Source of the DNA: Ferranicluibacter rubi
GTDB taxonomy: Bacteria; Pseudomonadota; Alphaproteobacteria; Rhizobiales; Rhizobiaceae
Direction of reading: 5' to 3'
Assembly (NCBI RefSeq): GCF_011603255.1
Contig: NZ_JAANCM010000004.1
Location: forward strand, 62,001 to 126,000
DNA: 64,000 nt
Shown: piece by piece, positions 21,796-30,651 of the stretch
How the letters are laid out: each line of letters starts with the position of its first letter
Position numbering within the stretch: position 1 is the stretch's first letter
Position numbers and translations under genes: made by a program
The notes under the pieces: model-generated
Seen by the model: the letters and a program-made list of their open reading frames with translations, nothing else
The model's database searches: none
What the model was told of the DNA's origin: nothing

Positions 21796-24700
21796 GTGGC
21801 GAAACTTCCCGAGATCCAGCAGCGCGGCGCCGTCACGCGCGGTCCGCAGTCTTCCGTGTCGGCGGCCGAAATTGCCAACCCCTATCAGCAGATCGCGAAT
21901 GCGCTGTCGACGACAGGTCAGGCGCTGCAGCGCCAGGAAGTCGCCGAGGCCCAGAACGAGGGGCAGAACGCGGTCTATCGCGACGAGGCCGGCAATCTCA
22001 AGGTCGACACGCGCTCGAACTTCTCAGCGTCCGGCCGATCCTACAACGCTGCGGCCCAGCAGGGGTATGCTGCGCGGCTGGCCGGCGATATCCGTGCGCG
22101 CGGCGCCGCGCTGACAGCGGAATCCAAGGGGAATATTGAGTCCTTCAACTCGAGCTGGAAAGCATTCCGCGATCAGACCCTGACGGCGGTGCCGAAGGAC
22201 TTCCGCGGCGCCGTCACAACCATGCTCGACACAGAGGGGCCGCGCTTTGCCTTGGGCGTCTCCGAGCAGAAGCGATCGACGGACATCAAGGAATTCGAGG
22301 GCAACGTCAAAGCCGAGATCCAGTTGCTCGACGACGACATGTCGGCGCTGGCGCGTGGCGGAGGTACCGGAACTGACGCCTACAAGCAGAAGCAGGCCCA
22401 GGCCCGCACGCTCTATGGCCAGCTCGCCGAAAACCCGGATTTCACCGTGGGCAAGCAGGAAGCCGACATCGCGGTAAAGCGCATGGAATCCCGGCATATG
22501 TCCGAGGCGATGCTCGGCACCGTCGATCGCGCGCTGCAGACCGGCGGCATCGGCGAAGCGCGCAAGATCGCCGAGCGCATGGCGACGGACACGAGCCTGT
22601 CGCTCTCGCCGGCCGAACGCCGGCAGTATGCCGGCCTTGCCGGAGAGCGGATCAATGGGTTCGTCGCCCAGACGAAGGCCAATCTCAAGCCGGTGCAGGA
22701 CCAGTCAACGGTCATTCAGAAGCGGCTCAAGGAGGGCGTCGGGCTCGACAACGACGATATCGACACGACGGCGCGGCAGCTCGCCGCCGGCGGCGATATG
22801 TCGGGCGCCATGGAGCTCTATTCCGCTCGAGCGATGGCGCGCACGCTGCAGGGATTCAAGTCGTCGGACAATCGAGGGCAGACGAACCAAGCTGAGCGCC
22901 TGCTCTCCCAGGCCAACGGCGGCGGCGATATTCTTGCTGCGATCCGTCAGACGGAGAGCTCGGGAGACCCTAATGCCGTCTCGGCGCGCGGCGCGGCGGG
23001 CAGCATGCAGGTCATGCCCGAAACAGCGGATGAAATCGCGCAGGAACTCGGCGATGCGGGCTATCCTGCTGCCGGAACCCGCGAAGAGAAGCAGGCATAC
23101 CTCAAGAGCGGGGGCGTCTCCGATCGCTATGGCGAACACTACTTCAACAAGATGATGACGAAATATGGCGGCGACCGTGAGGCTGCCCTCATCGCCTACA
23201 ATGGCGGCGCGAAGCGTGCGGATGCGTGGATCGCAGCCGGACGTGACGACAGTGTCATTCCGAAGGAGTCCGCGGACTATTACAAGAAGGTGCTCGGCAG
23301 CACTGTTTCCGCGTCGCAGTTCTCGGCGGAGGACGTGACGGCAGCGAAGACGTTCCTTCAGACCCGTACCGACAAGGACGCCAGCCACATCGACGGCATG
23401 GATGGAGCTTTCTCCGTGAAGGTCGCCCGAATGCTTGAGGCTGCACCGGCTGGCATCCGGGAAAAGCTCGGCATCTATTCCGGCGCCCGTTCTGTCGCGC
23501 GTCAGACGGAGCTCTGGGAAGAAGCCGTGATCAAGTATGGCTCCGCTGCGGAAGCTCGGAAATGGGTGGCTCCTCCTGGAAACTCCCAGCACAATCACGG
23601 GAAGGCGGCCGATCTGTCCTATGGTGGGCAGTCGCTCAAGAACGCGCCGCCTGAGGTGGTGAGCTGGCTGCACCAGAATGCAGCGCAGTTCGGTCTAAAA
23701 TTCCCTCTGGCCAACGAGAACTGGCACATCGAGGACGATACCACACGCGGCGGCAAGGGCTCGAACTCGGTCAATCCTGAGTTGGTCAAGGAATACCGCG
23801 CGGAGGTGACCTCCGATGCAAAGCAGCTCTTCACCGACATCAAGGCGGGATACGACAAGAACCTTACGCCGGCTGTGGCCGACATCAACCTGCTGTCCCG
23901 TCAGCTCGCCGTCGTCGACGATCAGGATCTCCGGCGCGAGGTCGCGGACTATTTCACCAGCCAGTCGGCTATTGCTCAGACCGCCGGCATGGCGCCCGCA
24001 CAGGTCGAAAGCTTGGTCTCGTCGCTGCGCTCGGATGCTGCCGATGGCGCCACGGCTGCACAAGCCCAGATCATCAGCGGCATCGAGGCTCAGGAAAAGG
24101 CTCGCACCCAGGCGCTCAAGGATGACCCGATCGGATTCGCTGCACGTCAGGGCATGATCGCCGCGCCGCCGCCGCTCGATCTCAGCCAGCCTGATACATG
24201 GGCCGGCACCTTCACCGCGCTGCAGAACGGCGCTGATGTGCTCAAGGCGCGCGGTCAGGTCGGCACGATCTCTGCTCTTCGCCCGGAGATGCAAGCCCAG
24301 GTCTCGCGCGCACTCACCACCTCGACGCCGCAGGACTCCGTGCAGCTTCTCAGCTCGATGGCGACCAACCTCAGCCCCGATACCTATAACGCCACCATGG
24401 CCGCGCTCTACTCGTCCGGCCAGTCTCGGGCGGCGGCGGCGGCCGGCGCGCTGGTGCCGAACAATCCCGAGGCCGCCGAGGGCGTGCTGCGCGGGCAGCA
24501 GCTCCTCAAGGAAAACCCGCTGCTTGCCCCGAAGCGGAGCGACGACAATACGGTTGCCATCAACGATATCCTGCCACCGGCCGTGTTTGCGCCCACGCTG
24601 GAAGGTGCACGACAAGGCCTGCTCGAAGCGGCCACCGCGCGCTATGCTGACCTGTCGGCCCAAGCTGGCGATACGAGCGGCGAGCTGAACGCCGATCGCA

Positions 24701-25029
24701 TGGAGCAGTCCGTCAAGGAGATCACCGGAGGCATACTCGAATTCAACGGCAGCCAGATCGTTGCGCCGCGCTATGGCATGTCGCAGGACGATTTCGACAA
24801 GACCGTCGAGGCGATCTCGGATCAGGACATCAGCGCGGCCATGACATCCGGAGGAACTGCCGTGCGTGCCGACGACTTCCGCGATCAAGGACGGCTGCGC
24901 GCGGTCGCCGATGGCCGATATCTGTTGGAGTTCGGCAGCGCTGAAAGCCCAAGCTACGCGCTTCGGCGCCCGTCGCCCGGCGGCTACGGGCAGCCATCCG
25001 TGTTCGTGCTCGACCTGAGGGTCCGCTGA
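21796..25029 (+). CDS. Internal virion protein with SLT lysozyme and M15 peptidase domains
   Basis: A 1077-residue helical ejection protein, GTG start. Residues about 375-490 form a lytic transglycosylase-type domain: ILAAIRQTESSGDPNAVSAR (catalytic Glu), GAAGSMQVMPETADEIA, and AALIAYNGGAKRADAWI. Residues about 550-652 form an M15/VanY-like peptidase: YSGARSVARQTELW, NSQHNHGKAADLSYGG (HxxGxAxD zinc motif) and ANENWHIE. Both cut peptidoglycan, so the virion can open glycan strands and peptides during DNA ejection. T7 gp16 has only the former activity. Confidence 0.85.
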   Translation: MAKLPEIQQRGAVTRGPQSSVSAAEIANPYQQIANALSTTGQALQRQEVAEAQNEGQNAVYRDEAGNLKVDTRSNFSASGRSYNAAAQQGYAARLAGDIRARGAALTAESKGNIESFNSSWKAFRDQTLTAVPKDFRGAVTTMLDTEGPRFALGVSEQKRSTDIKEFEGNVKAEIQLLDDDMSALARGGGTGTDAYKQKQAQARTLYGQLAENPDFTVGKQEADIAVKRMESRHMSEAMLGTVDRALQTGGIGEARKIAERMATDTSLSLSPAERRQYAGLAGERINGFVAQTKANLKPVQDQSTVIQKRLKEGVGLDNDDIDTTARQLAAGGDMSGAMELYSARAMARTLQGFKSSDNRGQTNQAERLLSQANGGGDILAAIRQTESSGDPNAVSARGAAGSMQVMPETADEIAQELGDAGYPAAGTREEKQAYLKSGGVSDRYGEHYFNKMMTKYGGDREAALIAYNGGAKRADAWIAAGRDDSVIPKESADYYKKVLGSTVSASQFSAEDVTAAKTFLQTRTDKDASHIDGMDGAFSVKVARMLEAAPAGIREKLGIYSGARSVARQTELWEEAVIKYGSAAEARKWVAPPGNSQHNHGKAADLSYGGQSLKNAPPEVVSWLHQNAAQFGLKFPLANENWHIEDDTTRGGKGSNSVNPELVKEYRAEVTSDAKQLFTDIKAGYDKNLTPAVADINLLSRQLAVVDDQDLRREVADYFTSQSAIAQTAGMAPAQVESLVSSLRSDAADGATAAQAQIISGIEAQEKARTQALKDDPIGFAARQGMIAAPPPLDLSQPDTWAGTFTALQNGADVLKARGQVGTISALRPEMQAQVSRALTTSTPQDSVQLLSSMATNLSPDTYNATMAALYSSGQSRAAAAAGALVPNNPEAAEGVLRGQQLLKENPLLAPKRSDDNTVAINDILPPAVFAPTLEGARQGLLEAATARYADLSAQAGDTSGELNADRMEQSVKEITGGILEFNGSQIVAPRYGMSQDDFDKTVEAISDQDISAAMTSGGTAVRADDFRDQGRLRAVADGRYLLEFGSAESPSYALRRPSPGGYGQPSVFVLDLRVR

Positions 25030-27380
25030 TGCCGATGATCGTTCAAGAGAAGGATATGGCCGGCGCGCTGCAGCTCGCTGCGCGTTCTCCGCTGCAAGGC
25101 ATTGACCCCGGATTTCTCGGACGCTTCGAATCCGACTATGCGGCCATGCGCGATTTCTCCAACTCCGACGCCATGTCGCGGCACACCAGCGACGTGCAGG
25201 GCGAGTTCATCCAGCAGCTCTACGAGAAGGGCGACCTCGAAGCCCGGCAGTGGGTCGGCGGTGGCGGCGCAACGCTGATCCGCCAAGGCGACGAGAAGGC
25301 GCAACAGTGGTTCGAGCAGTGGAAGGGCCGGAACCCTGCGGCGGATCTGGCTTTCCCGACGCCGGAGACCATGGAGTCCGAGGCGATCCGGCGCATGGGC
25401 GGCGCTCGGCAGGAATCCAACAGCCTGCAGGCGCGGTCCAACAGCATGCGATCCGGCGTCGGCGGGTTCCTCGGCACGGCAGCCGGCGCCATGACCGACC
25501 CCATCAACATTGCGGCGACTGCGCTCGGCGCGGTGTCTGGCGGCTTAGCCGGTGGCATCCTGCGCACCGCGATGATCGAGGGCGGCGTCAACCTCGCATC
25601 CGAGACGGCCATTCAGGCGCTCACGCTCGGCGACAAGCAGAAGGCCGACCCGACGTTCGGCGCGTCCGATGCACTCTATGAGGTCGGCGCGGCTGGCGTC
25701 GGCGGCGCCGTGCTCGGTGGCGGTCTCAAGGGGCTGGCGGCGGCATGGAGCCGTGCGAAAACCGGGCAGTGGCCGTCGCATGTGCGCGACACCGGCGCGG
25801 TTCTGACGCGCGAGGCGACAATCCCCGCGTCTCGGTTCGAAAAGACGGTTGCCGGCGACAGCGCACACCGTGCGGCGGTGATGAAGGCGGCCGACGATAT
25901 CCAGCGCGGACGTCCGGTCGAACTGCCGCCCGAAGCTTTCACGCAGGCCAACACCCGCCCGGGCCGCGTCTACGATGCGGACGGCAATAACATCGGCGTC
26001 CGCTATGAGGTGGTCGAGGCCGATGATCTGGTGACCTCGCATCTAGACGATCTCGGCGTGAACCCGGAATTCCCTCCGGAGCTGCAGCCGCGGGACCGCA
26101 GTCGAGCGCTTTCGCAGGATCAGATTGCCGGCATCGCCGCGAACCTTCAGCCGGAGCGTCTCGGCTTCTCGGCGCAGGCAGAGTCCGGCGCTCCGATCGT
26201 TGGCGCCGATGGTCTTGTCGAATCCGGCAACGGTCGCGTCATGGCTCTGCGCCGCGCCTATCAGCAGAACGACGTCCCGGCCTCGAACTATCGCAGCTTC
26301 CTGAAGGCACAGAACTTCGACGTCGACGCCATGCGCAACCCGGTGTTGATCGCCCGGCGCGTGACCGACCTTGACCCTGAGGCTCGCGTCGGCTTCGTCA
26401 ACGCGGCAAACCGGTCCACGGCCATGCGTCTAGGCGCCTCCGAACAGGCTCTCGCGGACGCCCGGCTGCTCGACGCCGATCTTCTCGGCCGGCTGGATGG
26501 TGCTGACGTCAAGGCTTCCGGCAATCAGGCCTTCGCCCGCGGTTTCATGTCGAAGCTCCCGCGCGCTGAGCAGGGTTCGCTCATCGACAAGGATGGATTC
26601 CTGTCGCAGGAGGGCGAACGGCGGATCACGTCCGCGCTGATGGGTCGCGCCTATGGCGAGCCGGTGCTCCTCGGTCGAGCGCTCGAAGACACCGACAACA
26701 ACATCAAGACGATTGCCGGCGCACTGGCCGACAGCTCGGCGCCGTGGTCGATGATGCGCGACGCCGTGGCGCGCGGCGAGATCCCGTCCGGCATGGACAT
26801 CACCGATGATCTGCTGAACGCGGTCAAGATGGTCATGCGCGCGCGCGACGAGGGGCGTCCGGTCGGCGAGCTCGTGCATCAAGCGGAAATGTTCGGCGGC
26901 CCGGACGAGCTGGCGAAGATCGTGGCTCGGTCCCTGTTCAGCGACGCGGACATGAAGCGGCCGATCGGCCGGGCGAAGATGGCGGCTTTCCTGCGCGACT
27001 ATGCGTCTGAGGCCATGAAGAACGACGCCGGCCCGCGGCTCTTCGGCGACGCCCTGGGCGCGTCCGACATCCTGAAGTCCTCGCTCGATCGCGTCGGCCG
27101 GCAGGATCTCATGCAGGTGGCAGAGGAACGCCTGTCATCGACAGCCATCGACAAGCTTGCAGAGGCGCCGGAAACGGTCGAGGCTTCGATCATGGACGGC
27201 CTGCGACTCGTTGCCGACAATGAGGAGCAGGTGGTTGCCGGCAAGGCCGAGCCTATCCGGATCGACATCGGCGACGGCCGGGGCGAGCGCACGCTCGACG
27301 AAATCTTGAACGAAGCCGATGAAGAGATCGCCGCCGCCGGTGAGATCGAGGCCTGCACCATCGGGAGCGCAGCGGAATGA
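25029..27380 (+). CDS. Large internal virion protein with DdrB/ParB-like domain (783 aa)
   Basis: The N-terminal region resembles ejection proteins with a Gly/Ala membrane-active stretch (GVGGFLGTAAGAMTDPINIA). Residues about 313-490 contain RYEVVEADDLVTSH, PRDRSRALSQDQIAGIAANL, SGAPIVGADGLVESGNGRVM and GFVNAANRSTAMRLGASEQA, the pattern I know as the DdrB-like ParB-superfamily domain of phage polyvalent proteins. Such domains are thought to act on DNA or protein in the host just after ejection. It is translationally coupled to both neighbours. Confidence 0.7.
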   Translation: MPMIVQEKDMAGALQLAARSPLQGIDPGFLGRFESDYAAMRDFSNSDAMSRHTSDVQGEFIQQLYEKGDLEARQWVGGGGATLIRQGDEKAQQWFEQWKGRNPAADLAFPTPETMESEAIRRMGGARQESNSLQARSNSMRSGVGGFLGTAAGAMTDPINIAATALGAVSGGLAGGILRTAMIEGGVNLASETAIQALTLGDKQKADPTFGASDALYEVGAAGVGGAVLGGGLKGLAAAWSRAKTGQWPSHVRDTGAVLTREATIPASRFEKTVAGDSAHRAAVMKAADDIQRGRPVELPPEAFTQANTRPGRVYDADGNNIGVRYEVVEADDLVTSHLDDLGVNPEFPPELQPRDRSRALSQDQIAGIAANLQPERLGFSAQAESGAPIVGADGLVESGNGRVMALRRAYQQNDVPASNYRSFLKAQNFDVDAMRNPVLIARRVTDLDPEARVGFVNAANRSTAMRLGASEQALADARLLDADLLGRLDGADVKASGNQAFARGFMSKLPRAEQGSLIDKDGFLSQEGERRITSALMGRAYGEPVLLGRALEDTDNNIKTIAGALADSSAPWSMMRDAVARGEIPSGMDITDDLLNAVKMVMRARDEGRPVGELVHQAEMFGGPDELAKIVARSLFSDADMKRPIGRAKMAAFLRDYASEAMKNDAGPRLFGDALGASDILKSSLDRVGRQDLMQVAEERLSSTAIDKLAEAPETVEASIMDGLRLVADNEEQVVAGKAEPIRIDIGDGRGERTLDEILNEADEEIAAAGEIEACTIGSAAE

Positions 27381-29809
27381 GCATCGCCAACTGCCTGACG
27401 CGCCTTGTGCAGGCGCAACGCATCTCACAGAAGCAGGCCGACGACGCGCTCGCGCTGTACGAAGGCGCGCAGGGCCGGCTTTATCCTACCATGGGTCCGG
27501 TCTCGTCCGAGGCTGCCGGCGCGCTCGAAGCAGCCCGCATCATGAAAGAGACGGCCGAGCGCCGCAAGCTGATGGCGGCGAAGCAGGCGATCGCCTACAC
27601 GACCGCGCTCAATCGCATGCAGCAGCACCCGAACGGGCTGACGGTCGGCCTGCAGAGCATGCTCGTGCGCGACAACCTCGAAGGCGGCGAGGCCATGGGC
27701 AACGCCATCCATATCGACGGCCACAGCGAGAACGTGACGAAGCGGCTGCTTGGCATGATGAACGGCGCGATGGAGCCCTATGCGTCGCGGTTCGCTGGTC
27801 TCAGCCAGGATACCGAATCCATCTGGAACATCGTGCGGGAGCTGTTCGGCAAAGACACCGGTGATCAGGCGGCCAAGGCTGCGGCGAAGGGGTGGACGGA
27901 CACCACGGCCTATGCCGTCGAGCGGGTGAAGCGCGCCGGCAAGCCGCTGTCCGTGCTCGACGACTGGCGGCTGCCGCAGAGCTGGGACACAAGCCGCCTG
28001 CGCAAGTTCTCGCAGTCCGAGTTCACGAACGACCTGATGACCGAGTTCGAGGCGGGCAACCTGCGCGTGATGGATGCCGAGGGACAGGGCGATGCTCCGC
28101 GCGCGGCGGTGGGGGGCATCATCGCGAACGCCTACAACGACATCACTCTCGGCCGCGCGGGCGCCGGTGCGGCTGGCGGCTTCTCGAACCAGCTCCGTGT
28201 CTTCCGCTTCCAATCGCCGGACACCTATATCCGACTGATGAAGAAGTACGGGGTCGGCGACGGCGGGCTTTACAACACGATGATGGGGCATTTCGGCGGC
28301 ATGGGCCGGGAGATCGCCAGTGTCGAGATCCTGGGGCCGAACTATCAGGATAATTTCAAGCGCCTGCTCGACGTCGCAGCCAAGGACGACACCCTGCGCA
28401 ACAACACGGTCGGCAAGCGGTTCGCCCGATCGATCTCGCTCAACAGCCCGGCGGCGGTGCAGCGCACGTTCGACGCGGCTACCGGCAAGCTCGGCATGGC
28501 GCAGAACGAGCTCATCGCAGGCATCGGCGGCGGCATGCGCAACATCCAGACGGCGGCCCGGCTCGGCTCGGCCACCATCGCGGCTCTCCCCGGCGACAGC
28601 TTCACGGCCGCGCTCGCCGCCAACGTCAACGGCATACCGGCCACCGCCGTGCTCGGCCGGCTCGTGAAGGATCTCACGACGAACCGGGAGGGCTCGGAAG
28701 CCATAGCCCGGCAGATCAACCTCACGGCCGCATCTGTCATGGATCATGCTATCGGCTCGAAGCGGTTCGCCGACGAGGTGGTCGGACAGGGGCTCACCGG
28801 CAGGGTGGCCGACACCACGATGCGCATGACCGGCATCAACGTGTGGACCGAAGGTCTCAAGCGTGCATGGGGCATGGAGTTCAACGGCTTCATCGCCCGG
28901 CAGGCCGAAACCTCGTTCGACAAGCTCGACCCGGCATTCTCTGGATTCCTCAAGCGGTACGGTTTCACGCCGGAGCAATGGGACAAGCTGCGCGTTACAC
29001 CGCCGATCGAGGCCGATGGCGCCAAGTTCTTCGACGTGAACGGTGTCGAGGACCAGGCGCTCGCCGACCGGCTGATGTCGGCCATCTTGGATGAACGCCG
29101 GTTTGCCATCCTCGAACCGGACGCCCGCGTTCGTGGCGCCATGACAGCGGGGCTGCAGCGCGGTACCTTCATGGGTGAGATCGTCCGCTCGGCGACGCAG
29201 TTCAAGAGCTTCCCCATGACCTTCATGATGACGCACATCATGCGCACCGCCGTGCAGGATGGTGCATGGGGCAAGACGGCCGCCGGCCTGAAGCTGGTCA
29301 CGCTGATGACTGTCGCCGGGGCGGTGACATCGCAGATGCAGTCCATCGTCGCCGGGCGAGATCCGCAGGATATGGCGACGCAAGAGTTCTGGACTCAGGC
29401 GTTCATCCGCGGAGGTGGCGGCGGCATGCTAGGTGATCTCGTATACAGCTCGACGACACGCGGCGGGGATGGCTTGACGGAATATGCCATGGGCCCGGGG
29501 CCGGGCGCGATCTTCTCCGGCGTCGGCGACTTCATGCAGGCGGTATCCGGCAACAAGGAGATGACCGGCAAGATGCTGGCCCAGCACGTCAAGGCATGGA
29601 CTCCCGGCTCGTCGCTCTGGTTCTCCAAGATTGCGACCGATCGCCTGCTGTTCGACAACGTGCAGGCCATGGTCGACCCGAACTATCGGCAGACGTTTTC
29701 GCGGTATGAGCGGCGGATGAAGAAGGAGTTCGGGCAATCGTTCTGGTGGGGCCCGGGCGACCCGCTGCCGACCCGCGCGCCTGACCTCGGGAACATCGCT
29801 GGCAAGTAG
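27377..29809 (+). CDS. Large internal virion (ejection) protein (810 aa)
   Basis: A helical protein with Gly/Ala-rich hydrophobic segments (NELIAGIGGGMRNIQTAARL, LKLVTLMTVAGAVTSQMQS) and a conserved C-terminus (FGQSFWWGPGDPLPTRAPDL) seen in large ejection proteins of podoviruses of alphaproteobacteria and others. It probably forms part of the trans-envelope channel with the two preceding proteins. No catalytic motif is visible. Late motif copy 5 overlaps its stop codon. Confidence 0.72.
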   Translation: MSIANCLTRLVQAQRISQKQADDALALYEGAQGRLYPTMGPVSSEAAGALEAARIMKETAERRKLMAAKQAIAYTTALNRMQQHPNGLTVGLQSMLVRDNLEGGEAMGNAIHIDGHSENVTKRLLGMMNGAMEPYASRFAGLSQDTESIWNIVRELFGKDTGDQAAKAAAKGWTDTTAYAVERVKRAGKPLSVLDDWRLPQSWDTSRLRKFSQSEFTNDLMTEFEAGNLRVMDAEGQGDAPRAAVGGIIANAYNDITLGRAGAGAAGGFSNQLRVFRFQSPDTYIRLMKKYGVGDGGLYNTMMGHFGGMGREIASVEILGPNYQDNFKRLLDVAAKDDTLRNNTVGKRFARSISLNSPAAVQRTFDAATGKLGMAQNELIAGIGGGMRNIQTAARLGSATIAALPGDSFTAALAANVNGIPATAVLGRLVKDLTTNREGSEAIARQINLTAASVMDHAIGSKRFADEVVGQGLTGRVADTTMRMTGINVWTEGLKRAWGMEFNGFIARQAETSFDKLDPAFSGFLKRYGFTPEQWDKLRVTPPIEADGAKFFDVNGVEDQALADRLMSAILDERRFAILEPDARVRGAMTAGLQRGTFMGEIVRSATQFKSFPMTFMMTHIMRTAVQDGAWGKTAAGLKLVTLMTVAGAVTSQMQSIVAGRDPQDMATQEFWTQAFIRGGGGGMLGDLVYSSTTRGGDGLTEYAMGPGPGAIFSGVGDFMQAVSGNKEMTGKMLAQHVKAWTPGSSLWFSKIATDRLLFDNVQAMVDPNYRQTFSRYERRMKKEFGQSFWWGPGDPLPTRAPDLGNIAGK

Positions 29810-29821
29810 CCTGTGCTTTGC
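29810..29821 (+). promoter_or_regulatory. Late motif copy 5, ahead of tail fibre genes
   Basis: Exact CCTGTGCTTTGC starting at the last base of the ejection-protein stop codon context, 44 bp before the ATG of the tail-fibre adaptor gene, the same spacing as copy 4. Confidence 0.6.
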
Positions 29822-29853
29822 GAGCGGTGCTCCGCTTGGGCATCGTCACGCAC

Positions 29854-30651
29854 ATGTCCACGATTGAACCCGACAATCGCATCTCGACTTATGCGCCGAC
29901 GTCACCGACGACGACGTTCTCGATCGGATTCGATCTCTACAATATTCAGGATGTGGCGGTCTATCACAACGGCGCTCGCAGGTACGACTTCGGCGTTCTC
30001 GCCGACTTCATCGCCGGCAAATCGACCAACGGCCGCGTCGTCTTTTCCTCCGGGATCACCGGCGCCGTGTCCGTCCTCGGCTATCGCCTTCCTCGGCGTC
30101 AATCGCGCTTTCAGGACGGCGCTCCCCTCCCGACTCGCGATCAGAACCTTGCCCTCGATGTGCTCACCGCGCAGATGCAAGAGATGCATCGTGACATTGA
30201 GCGGGCGCTGCTCAACAGCCTTGAAGGCTCGCAGCTCAGCATCGAGGAACTGATCGATACGGTGGAGATCGTTGCCACCCTTCGGTCAGCAGCGTTCCGT
30301 GATGCCAACACCTTTGCAACCTCCGCCCAGGGCGCGCGCGCTGATACCGCTTTGCAGCCCGGCGCCTCTCTCGCCCCGGTCAAGCCCCAGAGCTTCAGCC
30401 TCGCGGTTGGCGAAGACACCGTGACCATTGCCGGTGGCTATGGTGAGGGCGGGATTTTTGAGGTCATCCTGAATGGTTCGGTAATGGAAGAAGGCTCGGA
30501 TTGGACCGCCACAGACGGCGTGCACGTGTCCCTCACCAGTCCCATCACTGCATTTGACGCGATGTCGACCACGAACACCGCGCGTCTTCTTGTGCGTGTC
30601 GCCCAGGTCTACGGCACGGCTTCAGACATTTTCGACGGAGGAACTGTGTGA
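29854..30651 (+). CDS. Tail fibre N-terminal/adaptor protein (265 aa)
   Basis: The start STIEPDNRISTYAPTSPTTT, followed by FSIGFDLYNIQDVAVYHNG, matches the T7 gp17 N-terminal tail-binding domain. Then come a helix (LDVLTAQMQEMHRDIERALL) and a C-terminal beta domain (VTIAGGYGEGGIFEVILNGS). It probably attaches fibres to the nozzle, the distal receptor-binding part being supplied by the next two genes. Its final codons (DGGTV) contain the GGAGG ribosome-binding site of the next gene. Confidence 0.75.
   Translation: MSTIEPDNRISTYAPTSPTTTFSIGFDLYNIQDVAVYHNGARRYDFGVLADFIAGKSTNGRVVFSSGITGAVSVLGYRLPRRQSRFQDGAPLPTRDQNLALDVLTAQMQEMHRDIERALLNSLEGSQLSIEELIDTVEIVATLRSAAFRDANTFATSAQGARADTALQPGASLAPVKPQSFSLAVGEDTVTIAGGYGEGGIFEVILNGSVMEEGSDWTATDGVHVSLTSPITAFDAMSTTNTARLLVRVAQVYGTASDIFDGGTV

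Noticed and set aside
27425-29383. A 650-codon minus-strand open frame opposite an ejection-protein gene
   Set aside because: Arg/His/Leu-rich composition and lack of motifs mark it as a shadow of the real gene; the same applies to the long minus frame at 30726-32291.
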